The notes beneath the pieces were generated by a model. That model was not told where the DNA came from. It saw only the letters and a program-made list of their open reading frames with translations, and did not search any database. Made by a program: the position numbers and the translations under genes. From an uncultured Clostridia bacterium (GTDB lineage: Bacteria > Bacillota > Clostridia > Christensenellales > UBA1242): a stretch of DNA of 38,824 nucleotides. Where the stretch lies: positions 1-38,824 of the forward strand of contig CANQQH010000001.1 of NCBI GenBank assembly GCA_947625955.1. The letters are read 5' to 3'. This document shows positions 22,901-37,900 of this stretch, piece after piece. Numbering within the stretch: position 1 is the first letter of the stretch; the number at the start of each line of letters is the position of its first letter.

Positions 22901-25900
22901 ACCTTTCAACTGAGGCAAACGGCACTGTTGACCTCTATGCAATCTGGACTGCTAACAATTATTATATTGTTTATCATGGCGGCGACCAAGGCGCATATGC
23001 TGAGCCTGAAATGGAAAGAACAACTGCAACATTTGGCGAGAGCTTCACATTGCGTGAGAACACCTTTGTGTTTGCGGGTCACAAGTTCCTTGGTTGGAAC
23101 AAAAACGAATCTCAAGCAAAAGAGGGCAGAGTTGAATATACTGATGGCGCAACAATTGAAGCAAACCTTTGCGAAGATTCTGGCGGCATTGTTAACCTCT
23201 ATGCTGTTTGGGAAGTGTTCAAGTTCACTCTCACCTATGATAAGAACGGCGGCAACATCAAGGGAGGCGCTGCAACCACACAAGAAGTGAACTACACCGA
23301 CACCATCAACCTTGCAAATGGTGACGAGCTCTTCGAACGCCCAGGCTACACTTTCGACGGCTGGTCAAGAAACAAAGCCAGCAAGCAATATAGCAGCAAT
23401 GCAAGCATCAAGATTTCTGAAATTGCAGGCAACACTCAAAATGGTGAGGCCATCACTTTCTATGCAATTTGGAAAACAATTTCATATAAATTCACAATCC
23501 ACAGCGGCCTTGAACAAGACAAAACAGCTGAAAGACACTTCACTGTTGAAGACTCAATTGACAGGGAGAGCCTTGAAGCCGAGTTTGGCAACACTGGCTA
23601 CTCAATCATCGGCTTTGCAACAAGCAAGGGCGGGGAGAACGTTCCAGGGCTTGAAGCAAACATCAGTCAATGGATTTTGAGCCAAGAAACAACCGAATTT
23701 GAGATTTGGGCACTTTGGACAGCAAATGTTGCAACCAACTATAACATCCAAATCTTCTTTGAGGAAGTTATTGAGAGCGGAAGGACTCAAACAAGATACC
23801 CACAAGCTCCAAACATCACCGACACAGAAACGGGCATGACTGGCAAATATGCAACACTCTCCGACGAAGCTGCAAGAGCAAAATATGCTTCTCAATATGC
23901 AAGCTTGTTCGTTGGTCATGTTCTCGACGAGGAAAAGAGCGAAACAAACAAGCAAATTGAAGGCAATGGGCAAACAACCCTCAAACTCTACTATAAACTT
24001 GCAACATATAATGTTAAGCTCAAAGAAAACAAAGCAGAACTTTCAACTGGTGCTATCACCGGCTTTGTTAACGACCAAGAAGTTCAAGTAACATATAAGC
24101 TCCCATATGGCAGTTTGCCAGAAACAGGGGATGTTAGCCGCCAAGGCTACACCTTCAAGGGCTGGTCAAAGACTGCAAATGGCGACGAAATGGTTACTAA
24201 CACAACAATCTATGAAACTGATAGCGACAGCGAACTTTTCGCAATCTGGGAAAAGAAGTCAATCGAATATTCAGTTGAATACTACAAGAAGAGCCTTGCC
24301 GGCGAATACGAGAAAGACATGGTGGAGAGCTACACAGCAAGTGCGCTTGTTGATACTCTTGTCACCGCGCAAAGCAAGACTTTCGACGGCTTCACACTAA
24401 ATGAAGAAGCCGAGGGCACACTCACATCGTCGAACAACAACGCCGAGGGTGTTACTCTCAAACTCTTCTATGACAGGCAAAACATCACTCTTGAATTTGT
24501 CTATGACGACGAGAGTGGTGAAGAACAAGTTGCAGGGCAATCAACAAAGCCATTTGGAACAAAAGAGAGCGTTGAATCTCTTGATATTCCAACCCCTAAA
24601 AAAGACGGCTACACCTTCGAATATTGGGTTGACGGCAACGGCGAGCAAATCAGCGAAGTTGAGTTCAAGACCAACGCCGAGAAGCCAAAAGCTCAATTTA
24701 GAGAGAACGCCTACACCATTGAAATTGAAGAAAATGGTGGAACTCTCGCAATCAATAATAAGGTGAGGATGACCGCGCTATATGTTTGGGAAGGCAACAG
24801 AATTGTTGTGAAATATACCGAGACCCTCGACCTTTCTGAAATTGCAAACAAACTTACAAGAACGGGCTACACCCTTCTTGGATTTGACTATACACAAAAA
24901 CTTGACGACCCAACCTATTCAGTTGAGGCCGACATTTCAAGCTTGCAAGTGGAAGATGTTGTTAAGGCTGCGCCAAACGCAGAGTCTCCATATCCTGAAA
25001 CAACAATCAACCTCTATGCAATTTGGCAAATAAATTCCTACACAATCACTTATAGATATGGCAGCGAAGGCGATGTTGTGGATGGACCTTTTGTGTATGA
25101 CACACTCCATGAACTTAAAGGAACCGACACATTCACTCGCACAGGCTATTCATATACCCACTGGAAAGAAGTTGGCGGGGAAGAAGGCCGCTATGAAGCA
25201 AGCACATCAATCAAGATTCCTGCTCACAACATGATTTTGACCCCTGACTGGATTGCAGCAAAGTTTGATGTTAAGTATGACGCGAACGCAAAAACATACC
25301 ACAAAGATAGTTCGCCAATCACCTCACGCGTTGAGGGTGCAACTCAAAACACAACCTTGACCTATGACGGAAGCGGCACAATCAAGCAAAACGGCTATAT
25401 CCTCAAAGGCTACACTTTCCAACATTGGAACTCAAAGGCTGACGACAAGGGCACAATCTACACCGAGAATCAACCTCTTGAAAGCGGCGCTATCAATCAA
25501 TTGTTTAACGATGCTGAGGCAGGTGTTGTAACTCTCTATGCAATTTGGCAGAGAAACACCTATGACCTTGTTATCGACGCAACAAGCAACACAAGCGCAA
25601 AACCATCAACCGCAACAAAGAAACTCACCTATGACGAAGAGTTCCTTTTGACCGACTCAATCCCTGAGCTTGCAATAACAGCAAAGGGCTATAAGCTCAA
25701 AGGCTACAACACCAACAAAGAGCAAGCAATTGCTGGAAATGTTGAGGACGGCTATTCAGCTGAAAACCTCAAAGTTGGCGTAAGAATCTTCAACCCAACA
25801 CTCAATGAGCAAAATCAATTTGTTCTCTATGCTGTTTGGGAAGAATCGGGCGATGTTGAATACTATATTGAGCACATCAAGGAAGACCTCACTGGTGGCT

Positions 25901-28900
25901 TCACAATCATTGATAAAGAAACAGCCTATGGCTTTGTTAATGCAAAAGGAGAGGCAACACCAAGGTCGTATCCTGGCTTCACCTATGCAAAGGGTCATGA
26001 GGGCGAAAAACCCGATGGCCAAATCGTTGCAGAAGGCGAGCCACTTACCCTCAAACTCTTCTACACAAGAAATACCTACACCGTTCACTTCGACCTCAAC
26101 GATTCGGGCAAGAGTGGAACAGTTAGCGGCGCATATAACGACATTCTTGAAGTGAAGTTTGAGCAAGTTATCAACGATAAGAGCGCGATCCCACAAATAA
26201 CCAAGAAAGGCTATAACTTCCTTGGCTGGTTCACCGAAAGAACTAATGGCGACGAGCTCGAAGCAGAAACAACCTACACTTGGGCAGACGAATCCACAAA
26301 AACATTCTATGCTCACTGGGAAGCAACAACCGCCAATTATAGAGTTGAGCACTATTTGCAACAGCTCGATGGCGAATATCCAGCAAGTGTGAGCGATCCA
26401 CAATATTATGACATCAAGAGTGACACAACCGACACTTCGATTACTCTTGGCTCAATTCAAAAAGAATTCGACGGCTTTGAATATAACCATTCAATCCCAC
26501 CAGAGCTTGGCAACATTGATGGCGACGGCAACAAAACAATCAAACTCTACTATCAAAGAAAGACCTATTCTCTTGAAATCCAGCTTGAAGCAGGCATCAA
26601 GGGTGTGACCGCCACAATCAATCCAGAAGCTGCAAGCTCAAGCAAACTCGTTTATGAAGGGGTCAAGTTTGACGCAAGCGTAACTCTTGAAGCTGAGCTT
26701 GCTTCAAAGGGCTACACCTTCGACGGCTTCTATGAGCAAGGTCAAGACAACAAGTTCATGGAAGGCTCAACCTTCAAAATGCCAAACCGCAACCTCACAC
26801 TCGTTGCAAAGGCAATTGAGAAGACCTATAACATCACCTTCGACGGCAACGGCGCAGACGCTGGCAGCGAAACTGTTTCGTTCACCAAGAAATACACCGA
26901 GAGCCTCACAACTCCATCAGCTGCTGCGTTCACCAAGACCGGCTATACTCTTGTTGGCTGGGCACTTGACACAGCTGCATCAAGAGCACAATGGGGCGTT
27001 AGTGCTGAAACAAGCGTGAAGGCAATTGTTGATGCAAAGAACACCGACCTCACCGACATCACGGTTTATGCTGTGTTCAGCCCAATCACATTCACCATTA
27101 TCTATAATAATAATGGCGGCAGCGGCGACATGGCAAGAAGCGTGTTCACCTATGACCAAGACGCGTTCCTTTCTGAGTGCACCTTCACCAAGACCGGCTA
27201 CACATTTGAATACTGGACAGCAGGCGCCGAGGAGAGCGACAAGCTCTATGACGACCGCGAAAACATCAAAAATAAATATGACACAAAGCAAGAAATAACA
27301 ATCTATGCTCACTGGAAAGCAAAAGACTATGTTGTAACCTTCGATTCCAACTATCAAGGCGGAACACAGGAAACAACAAAGCACTTCACATTTGATAGCA
27401 AGTCAAATCAAATGGCAAGCGCGCTTTCACGCACTGGCTATAACTTCAAAGGTTGGGCACTAAATCAATATGCAACGTCGGCCGACTTTGCGGCAGATGA
27501 AGTGCTTGAAGACAACACAATCTCTCCAAACGGCGACGCTGTTAGAGTCTATGCTGTTTGGGAAGCACACACAACAATTGTTACGTTTGAAGGCAACGGG
27601 GCAGAAGAGGGCAACATGCTCCCTCAAACTTTGACCTATGGCAAAACAAACGCCCTCAAACAAAAAGAATTTATCCGCGCGGGCTACAAGTTCATCGGTT
27701 GGACCGAGGATCAAGAGAAAGCTTCTCGCGGAGAGTTTGACTATGCCGACATGGCAAACGTTAACAACAAGCTCTATCGTGCAAACGAAGAGGGCACCAA
27801 CGGTGAGCCTGTAACACTCTATGCTGTTTGGGAAGCTTTGGACGGCATCACTTATAAGGTTGAGCACTGGTTCGAAGTTCTCAACGAGGACGAGCCAGAT
27901 GCAGCCATCAGCTTTGCTAAACTTCCAACCCAGGCCGACGACGAACTCACCGGCAAAACTGGCGAAATGGCAACCGCAAGCCATAGGACCGTAAAGGGCT
28001 TCCGCTATGAAGCCAACTACTCAAATGGCGACTATGTTGCCAAAGAGAGCGGCGAAATCCTTGGAAACGGCACCCTCGTTTTGAAGGTTTACTATTTGAG
28101 AGAAACCTACACTATCACCTTCGATAGCAACGTTAAGGGCGACCTCACCGGTTCAATTGGTGAGCTTCCAGGAAGCGTTGAACTCAAATTCGAGGAAAGC
28201 TATAAGAAAGTCTTGGCAGCCGTAATGACCCGCGAGGGCTATGAGAATGCCAAGTGGTATCTTGATGCCGACCTTGAAAGCGAAATTTTCGCAGAAACCA
28301 AGTATGACCCAGACAATGGCACAACCGTTTATGCAAAATGGGAAGCACAAGATGTTAACTATACAATAGTTTATAAAGTTGAGCAGCTCAATGGCACTTT
28401 CGAGGAAAGTGAAGTTCCTGCTAGCGATAAAGCAGACTCAAAACCTGTTGTTGTTCCAAGCAAAGACCTTGGCGACGTTGCTGGCAACTATAACGTTCCA
28501 GGAAGCAAGAGCCAAGTTATCCGCGCCGACGGAAAAACTAGAATTGAGTTTGAATACACTCTCAAAACAATCAAGCTCACTCTCACAAAAACAACGGGCG
28601 TTGAGACTTTCACAGCCTCAGCAGAAGAATATGAACTCGCTTTGACTGGCGACTACTATATGGTGAAGATTGGTGCAACCGTCACAATCGTTGCAACCGC
28701 ATCAAACGGCTACCATATCACTGGCTACACAAAGGCCGGCGAACCATATAGCACGCTCACATTCACCATGGGCTCAGAGGAACTCACAATCGTTGCAACT
28801 GCCGAAGAATATGAATACACAATCGTGTATCATGCTGGCAAGGGCACAGAGAGTTCGTCAATTGCAAACGGAACCGTTAAATACACAAAACAACTTGAAC

Positions 28901-31900
28901 TCAGCAATGGCACTGGCTATACATATGAAGGTCACCTCTTCGGCGGCTGGTCGCTCACTGAGGAAGACCAAAGCGTTGACTTCATGGGCGGAACTTCCTA
29001 TGCTGGTTCTGCACTCATCAAAAAGGCTATTGAGAAGAGCACTAACACTGGCTACGACGACACCACCATCGACCTCTATGCAGTTTGGGGCGCAGATTCA
29101 TATAGAGTAACCTACAAGAACACCGGCGACGACGGAAAGAGCGATATCACCAACAGCTATCAATTTGGTTCGCGTCAATCCGCACTTGGTGCAAACACCT
29201 TCTCAAAGAAAGGTTATCACTTTGAAGAGTGGAAAGATTCAAACGGCGAAACAAGATATCCTGTTGACCAAGAGTTCACCATTCCTGCAAAGAACCTAAC
29301 TCTTGAACCTGTTTGGATTGCAAACACCTACTATGTTCACTTTGAGCCGGGTGCCGGCGTTACTGGTGGACCAATGTCTGACCAAGAGTTCACCTATGGC
29401 GTTTCAAAGAACCTTTCATGGAACACCTATTCAAAGAAGGGCTACACCTTTGGCGGTTGGGAATATAACGGGCAAACCTTTGCAGATAATGATTCTGTTC
29501 GTGACCTCACCGACAAAAACGGCGAGACAATAACCCTCAACGCAAAGTGGAACCCTGCAACCTCGTCCTACAAGATCTACCACGTTGTTGAAAACAAGAA
29601 AACAACCGTTCCTGGTCATGGATTCATGCCAGAGGGTGACTACTATATCTATCAAGAAGAACCACTCACTGGAACAACCGACAGTATTGTTGACGCAACC
29701 GTAACTTCGGCAGTCTATGGCAAAATCGCTGGCTTCACATACAGTGAGGAGCTCACTTCAGCCCTTGGTAAGAAGAGCGGTCAAATCACTTCTGACGATA
29801 GCTTGGAGCTCATCCTCTACTACACAAGAGACCAAATCACAATCACTCTCAAACCTGATGCCGACAGCGGCGTTAGCGGCGACCAAGTTGAGCTTCAATT
29901 CTACTTTGAGGAGAGCGTTGTTCTTCCATATGCAGGATTCAGCAAGACTGGTCACAAGTTCGACCATTGGAAAGAAGAATCGAGCGAAACCACCTATCAA
30001 AAGGACGCTCAATTCAATGTTCCTGCCGAAGATATCACTCTTGTTGCTATCTTCGTTCCTGAGCAATATGAAGTAACATTCGAGAACCACGACGAAACTG
30101 GCTCATCAAGGAAAGAAACTGTCACCTATGGAACAGACATGCAGCAGCTCAACTCGCTCAACATTCCAAAGCGCACTGGCTATAAGTTCCTTGGCTACTT
30201 CGACCAAGAACAAGACGGCACAAAATACTTTGATGCCGATGGCTCAGTTGCTCTTGACGGCGGCAAGTGGGTAATTCTTGGCGAGACTACTCTCCATGCT
30301 CAATGGGAAGCAATTGAGTATATCATCTACTTTGATATCACCTCAGGCGCAACACCTGGAACAAAGCAAATAAATGCAAAATACATGGAAGACCTTCAAG
30401 ACCTTGAAGCAGTTCCAACCAGAACTGGCTATGACTTTGCAGGCTGGTTCTATCAAGGAACAAAATACTTCGATGGCGAAGGCAAGGCCGTTGAGAAAGA
30501 CGTTAACGGCAAGAAGTGGGACGTTGCTCTCAGCGTTCACATGCAAGCTCAGTGGACCGCTCATGAATATGACGTTCACTACGACAGAAATGGCGGGCTT
30601 GGCGGCACCGACATGGCAGACTCTCACCATGTTTATGGAACAAAGAGCAAACTTAGCGACTGCACCTACACCAAGGAAGGCTACACATTTGGTGGTTGGG
30701 CACTCACTCAAGAACTTGCAAATCAAAAGCAAAAAGCATTTGATGATGGGGCAGAAGTTGAAACCCTTGTTAGCGAGAATGGCGGAAGTCAAACTCTCTA
30801 TGCAATCTGGAATGCAAACAAATATAACGTCACTCTTGATAACCAAAGCGCAACAGTTTTGGGCCAAACCTCAATTGAAGTGACCTTTGGCGAAAAGAGC
30901 GCGAAGATAACTCGCCTTCCATCCAAGACGGGCTACACTCTTCTTGGCTACTTCACAACCCCTGAGGTTGGTGACCAAGATAGTGCTGTTCAATACTTCG
31001 ATGGCACTGGCGCGCAAATCAAAGAATGGGATAAAGTTGTTGGAGCAGAAGGCTTCACACTCTATGCTCATTTTGCCGCAGCAAATGTTAACTACACCAT
31101 TAAGTACTACACCCAAGACAAAGACGGCAGCGGCTGGACATATATGGCTGGTCAGGACGAGACCAAGCAAGCATCCGCCGACACAACCATCACCGTTGAA
31201 CTTGACAGCAACAAGTTCACAGGCTTCTCAGCTCCAACCGAGAGCCTCACTCTTGAAGTGAAGGCCGATGGCTCAGCTGAGTTTGAAGCACGCTACACAA
31301 GAAACAAATACACCTTGACCATTTCAAGAGAGAACGGCAAGGGCGTTAACAATGTTGTTTCATCAAAGGGCAGCAAGCAATCTGGAACTGCTGGTGGAAC
31401 CGACAGCATTGTTTATGAAATCTTCTATGATGTTGAATTTACATTGACGGCCTCAATGAAGACCGGCCACACCTTCCTTGGCTTCTATCAAGGCGAGGGC
31501 AAGGTTAGCACAGATAGCCAGCTCACCTACACGGCAACAATGGGCACCGAGGCAATCAACATTGAAGCTCGTTCAAGAATCAACACCTACACTCTCAAAG
31601 TCTATGAGCACAAAGACAGCGAGAAGTTCGTTACAAAGACTCTCAACTATGATGAGGAGTACGCTTTGTCGAACGAAGCAGGCTCGGATATCCGCGTTGA
31701 ACGCGCTGGCTACACCTTCAAGGGTTGGTCAACAACCAAGACTGGCGTTGCAACCTACACCGAGGGCAACACCGTTTCAATGCTCACCGCACAAGATGGC
31801 GGCACCTATGAACTCTGGGCAGTTTGGGAAGTTGGAACCTCAACCTACACTGTTCACCACATCTATGAAGGCTTGACCGACGACGACTACACCGGCTCAG

Positions 31901-34900
31901 GCAGCGAAGAAGAAGGCGAAAGCTTCACTATCACAACAAGCGATAGCGCAACAACCGACAAAGAGGTAACCGCTTCTCAAAACAAGAAGACCGGTTTCAC
32001 CTATAATGCTGAAAAAACAACGGCAGACGGAAAGGAAAAAGGCACTGTCACTGGTGACGGCAAACTTGAACTCACGCTCTACTATTCGCGTGATAAGTAT
32101 TCTGTTTCCTTCGATAAGAACACAGTTGGCACAACTGGCGACATCACCAACGACAAAGAGCTTCCATCACTTGAAGGTGTCAAGTTCGGCTCAAAGATTG
32201 GCGACAGACTCCCAGAAGCTCTTGAAAGAAATGGTTATGACTTCGCTGGTTGGTATGTTGAGCCAGGCAACTATTTGACCCCAGACTCAACAATGGATTG
32301 GGGTTCAGACACCGTTATCCATGCTGGCTGGACTGCTAAACAAAACACCAAGTATGCAATTGAATACTATATTGAAAGCGAGGGCGGGGAAGACGACGGC
32401 TTCACATTCCATTCAAAGGATGAGAACCTTGAAGGCACAACCGACCAAGTTGCACCAGTTGTTCAAAAGGAAATCAAGGGCTATCACTATGATAGTGCAA
32501 ATGAAAAGAATAAAGACAACGCCACAACAAAGGTCAATGGTAACGGCACAACAACTCTCAAAGTTTACTACGTGAAGAACGGCGGCATCAAAGTTGAGGT
32601 TAACGACCAAGAACTTGATGGCGAATATAAGACTGGCGATGAAGTAAAGATTCCAGCTGGAACTGTTACCCCTGAAACCGGCAAGCACGTTTCGGGCTAT
32701 GAATCTTCAACTCACCCTGATGTTCAGTTCGAAATCGACCCTGAAACTGGCGACGCAACATTCAAACTTCCAGAACTTGGTGAGGGCGAAACATTCGAGG
32801 TCGCTCCTAAGTTCGAAGACAACAAATATTTCGTGAAATTCAATGGCAACGGCGCAAGCAATCTTGAAGCAATGCCAAACCAAGAGTTCACCTATGGAAC
32901 AGAGGACAAACTCAATGCTAACCTCTTTGTTCGCGACGGCTATGACTTCGGCGGCTGGGCAGAAAGCGCTGAAAAAGCTGCCAGCGGCGAAGTGAAGTAT
33001 CAAAACGAAAACGAGCACATCCTCAACCTCAGCGAAACACACAACGCTGTTGTTGAAATCTTCGCAATTTGGACAGCAAGACAGTTCACTGTTCACTTCC
33101 ATGCAAACGGCGGAAGCGAAACAATGGATGACGAAACCTACACATTCATGAGCGAGAGCGAAACACTCAAAACAAATGAATTCACGCTCGTTGGTCATCA
33201 CTTCATGGGTTGGTCAGTTGATGCAGATGCAGCTTCAGTAACCTATGAAGACAATGCAAAGATCAACCTCATCACAAACTATAAAGCAGAGCTTGACCTC
33301 TATGCTGTTTGGGAAGCAAACAAAGTAAATGTTAAGTATGATGCAAACGAAGGAAGTGGCTCGGTTGAGGGCAGTGAACACACCTATGGTGAATCAAGCA
33401 CTCTTAACGATGCCGGAACTCTTTCACGCCCAGGCTACACCTTTGAGGGTTGGAACAGCGACCAAGAAGCTGCAAAGCGCGGCGAAGTTGAATTTGGAAA
33501 TGGTGAAACAATCACCGATCAATTCAAGAATGATGATGGTGATGAAGTAACACTCTATGCTGTTTGGAAAGCAAGAAATGACACTAAGTTCACAATTGAA
33601 TACTATCTTGAAGACCTCGATGCAACAAACGAGCTTGCTGGAACATATTCAAAGGTGGCTTCGCTCACCGAAGAGCTTGAGGGAACAACCGACACAACCT
33701 ATAACGTTCTCACAGCACCAACTTCGAAGTATTTCCAAGATGGCGTGAAGAAAGAGGGCGTTCTCCCTGGCTATAAGTTCACAAGTGTTGATGGTCAAGA
33801 GAAGCTCTCAGGCGTTATCTCAGCAACTGAGAAACTCGTTTTGAAAGTTTACTTCACTCGCGACACCGTTTCATTGAAGTTCGCAGCCGACAGCGAGAAT
33901 GAAGAAAATGCTGGCAAGCACCCAGAACAAAGCGTTCTCTTTGGCGCAAAGGTAGATTTGCCAACAAATGAGTTTGTCAAAGACGGCTACACCTTTGCTG
34001 GTTGGAGCGACGGAAAGCAAACTCATCAACCACAAACCAAGTTTGAAGTTCCTGGCGAGGGTCAAACCTTGACCGCCACCTGGACTGAAAACTCCTACAC
34101 AATTGCCTATGAGAAAGGAAATGGTGATTCTGGCGAAGAGACCTCTCAAACCGTTCACTATGAAGACGGCAGCGTTGCTCTCTCTGACGGCTCACACATG
34201 ACCAAGCTCGGCTACCACTTCGTTGGCTGGACAATCCAAGGCACTGAAAATGTTGTTAGCGGAACAATCAGCGTGAAAGAGCTGCTTCAAAAGAGCACAA
34301 TTTCTTCACCATATGCAAACAACTCTGAAATCACTCTTGTTGCGAAGTTCGATCCAAACACCAACACCAAGTACACAATCAAATATTGGAAGATGAGATA
34401 TACCGGTGATGGTTGGTTAGCAACTGAGCGCACAACTGAAAGACCTATTGCAACCATAACATCCGAAGGCACAACCGACGATAGCGTTTCTGTTTCACCT
34501 GCTTATAACTACACCGGCTATAAGACCCCAGACGCACAACAAATCACCATTGATGCCGACGGCAACACAACGGTTGACTTTGAATATTTGCCTCAAAGAA
34601 TAACCATCAGCTTTGAAGCCAACGACCCAAGCGGCTCGGGCGCTTCATTGCAAGGCGAAATGACAGCTGAAACCTATGCCTACGACGCAAACGCAACTAT
34701 CAAAACGAACGCATTTAAGTTCGAAAGCAACACCTACACATTCCTCGGCTGGTCAAAGACCGTTAGCCCTGCACTCAACGCTGCAATAGACTTTGGTGAC
34801 AATGACCCTATCAACTCAGTCATCGAGAGCATGAAGTCAAAAGATCTTGAACTTTCGCTCACTCTCTATGCTGTTTGGAAAAAGGGCGAGTCGGGCGTTA

Positions 34901-37900
34901 CAATTCAAGTGAAAACGCCTAACCTCGGCGTTGACGGAACCCCTAACGGGCAATACACAACAACAGCAAAGAATGTTGAAGTTAGAACTGGCGATCCATT
35001 CAACCTCAACGACGAAAAGATTGCCGAACTTCATCTCATCCCAGAAGGCTTTGAGAAGGGCAGCGTTCAAGGTGGAGAGATTGATAAAGTTGAAGGAAAC
35101 AAAACAATCGTTTTGACCCTTGTTCGCAAGACCTACACCGCAACCTTCAAATCTGGCGCAGTTGGCGTTGAAGACGGCAACCACACTCTCACTGTTCACT
35201 ATGGCGCAACTCTCAATCAAGCAATCGCTAACTACAAGATTGCAGAGGATAGCTATGGAATCTATCCATGCCCATATGAATACACCGGCCACAAGTTCTC
35301 AACTTGGAAAGTTGGCGGCGGGGATGTCAAGGGTTCTCCAACTCTCATCCAAGGCAACATCGATGTTACTGCCGATTGGGCAGCAATCACCCTTGTTGTT
35401 GAATACGCAGCCGACGGCGGTTCGTTCGTCAGCGGCAAGTCAAGCAAAGATGCAAGAGTAACCACTAACTACGACGCTGAAATTTCTCTTCCAAAAGCAA
35501 ACGAACTCTACACCAAGACTGGCTACACTCTCGAAGGCTGGAAGTATAACGAGGGCACCAAGCTTGCCTTCGGCGAAGACGGCTCAAAGAGCGTTAAAGT
35601 CAGCGAGATTGCCGATGCTCTTGGCCTCAACAAGGCAGCAAACGACGGCGAAACTCTCACTTTGACAGCTGATTGGAGAGAACACACCTACACTGTTCAC
35701 ATCGACTCTAACTTTGGCGAATTTGCCGCAAAAGGCAAACTTGAATTTCAAGACACCAAGAGCAATGACTTCGTTCTCAAATACACAGAGTCGGTAGTTC
35801 TCAACACAATTATCAAAGAGATCTCTCTTGAAGGTCACGATTTTGTTAACTTCTCATATGGCGGCAACGCAAAAGCTGTTAACTCTACCTTCACTCTTGC
35901 AGACTCTATCTCGAAACTCACAGCGCAAGACCAGGCAACTGTTAACCTTGTTGCCAACTGGTCAATCCACAGCTACACTCTCACAATAACAACGAACGCA
36001 GGCGAGCATGGAAAGGTTGAACTCTCAGGCGTTGACGGCCTCACAACAACCCTTGCCTATAACGCTTCGTTCACTGCGACAGCAACTGCAAACAAGCTTT
36101 CAGGTTATCACTTCGTTGGCTGGTATGAAGGAACCGACAACGAGGGCAGGCCTCTTGGCGCAGATGCAACTCTCACAATGAACATGCCTGCACTTGGCGA
36201 GGATGGCGCGACCTATAACGTTTATGCTTACTTCGAAGTTGACACCTATAATGTTGAATTCTCAATCACAGCCTACACCAACGACGAAACCGAGCAACTT
36301 GTTGGCGAATTCTCAGGCAACAAAGCAACGCTCAAAAAGCTTGTTGGTGGTGCGGCTCAGGAAGAAGCAGTTCAAACAATTAAATTTGGCGAACTATTCA
36401 CAGTAACCAAGGACGGCATTCAAAAAGGCTTTGACTTCATGGGTGTCAAGATTAATGGCAACCCAGTGGAAGGTAGTGCAGACTCGGGCTACAAAGTTCC
36501 TGCTCAAAGCGAGAACGGCGCAACAATCCATATTGAAGCAAGATTCTATGCTGTTGATTTTACTCTCTCATTCACTTCAACCGAAGAGGCTGAAATTCAA
36601 ACAAAAGGCTCACTGAAAGCAAGCTTCACAAAGACCTATAACATCTCCGACTTTGTTGAATCTGCAACAAGGAAAGGTTATGTTATCGACGGCTTCGATT
36701 TCAACAATAAGAACTATAAAGAGTCATTCACTCTCAACGACGAGTTCTTCGCTGAAATGGAAGACTATGGAACAAGCATCGAGTTCAAGGCTCACTGGAA
36801 AGCCGTTGAATACACCATCACCTATGATGCAAATGGTGGAAGCGGCACAGCAACCTCAACTCTTGACTACGCAACCGCTGGCACTCTTCACGACGGAACT
36901 GGCTTCACAATGTTTGGCTATAAGATTGTTGGCTGGTCAAAAGATAGCGGCAAAAACACAACAACTCTTGCCCTCAAAGCAAATGTAACAGGACAAGCTG
37001 TTGTTGAGGCTTGCGGCATCAGCCCAGAGCAAAGCGAGATCACTCTCTATGCTGTTTGGGAAGCAAAGGATGTAACCTTGACATTTGAAGCCCCAGACGC
37101 AAACGACAATGCAAGCTCATGGACAAATTGGAGCAATTCATTCGTTGAAGACGGAAAAGGCTTCATCTTCGCCACCAAGTTCGACGAGGCAATCCCAACT
37201 CTTCCAGAGCCTTCACGCACAGGCCACTCATTCCTTGGCTGGTTCGATACAGATGAAACCAAGATTGGCGAGAAAGTCAATGTTGAAGGGGGCACCTATC
37301 ATGCCAACTGGAAAGTTAACAAGTATAATGTGAAGACCTATGTTTATGCTCAAACTGGCAGCGAAGCAGCTGTTCTAACCAAAGCAGCAGCAAAGATCAC
37401 TGGCGAAACAAGCGTTGACTTTGGCAAAACAACAACTCTCACAGCAAATGCAAGCGAAGGCTACACATTTGTTGGCTGGTATGAAGGCAATGGCGTTAAC
37501 AGCGAGCAACTCACATCTAATGTTGAAGCCAATGTTCTCACAACCGACGAAATGGGTGTTGACGGCCTTGAATACACAGCTTTGGTGAAGGCAAACGCCT
37601 ACAAAATCACCGTTAACGCAGCTGGCGGACGCATTGCTCTCAGAGAGGGTGCTTCAAACCTTGGAACAACCCAAATCGATGCCTACTGGAACAGAGCGCT
37701 CAAACTTGAAGACAAAATTTTGAGCATCACAAAAGATGGCTACACATTCTTAAATGTTAGAAGCATTGACTCAAAGACCTATGGTCTTAGTGACGAAATT
37801 TTGAACCTTACTTCAAATGATGGTGGGGAAGTTGTGCTCACAGCTCAATGGCAAATCCACACCTACAACTTGAAAGTTCAAACTGAGGGCGGAACAGCGG

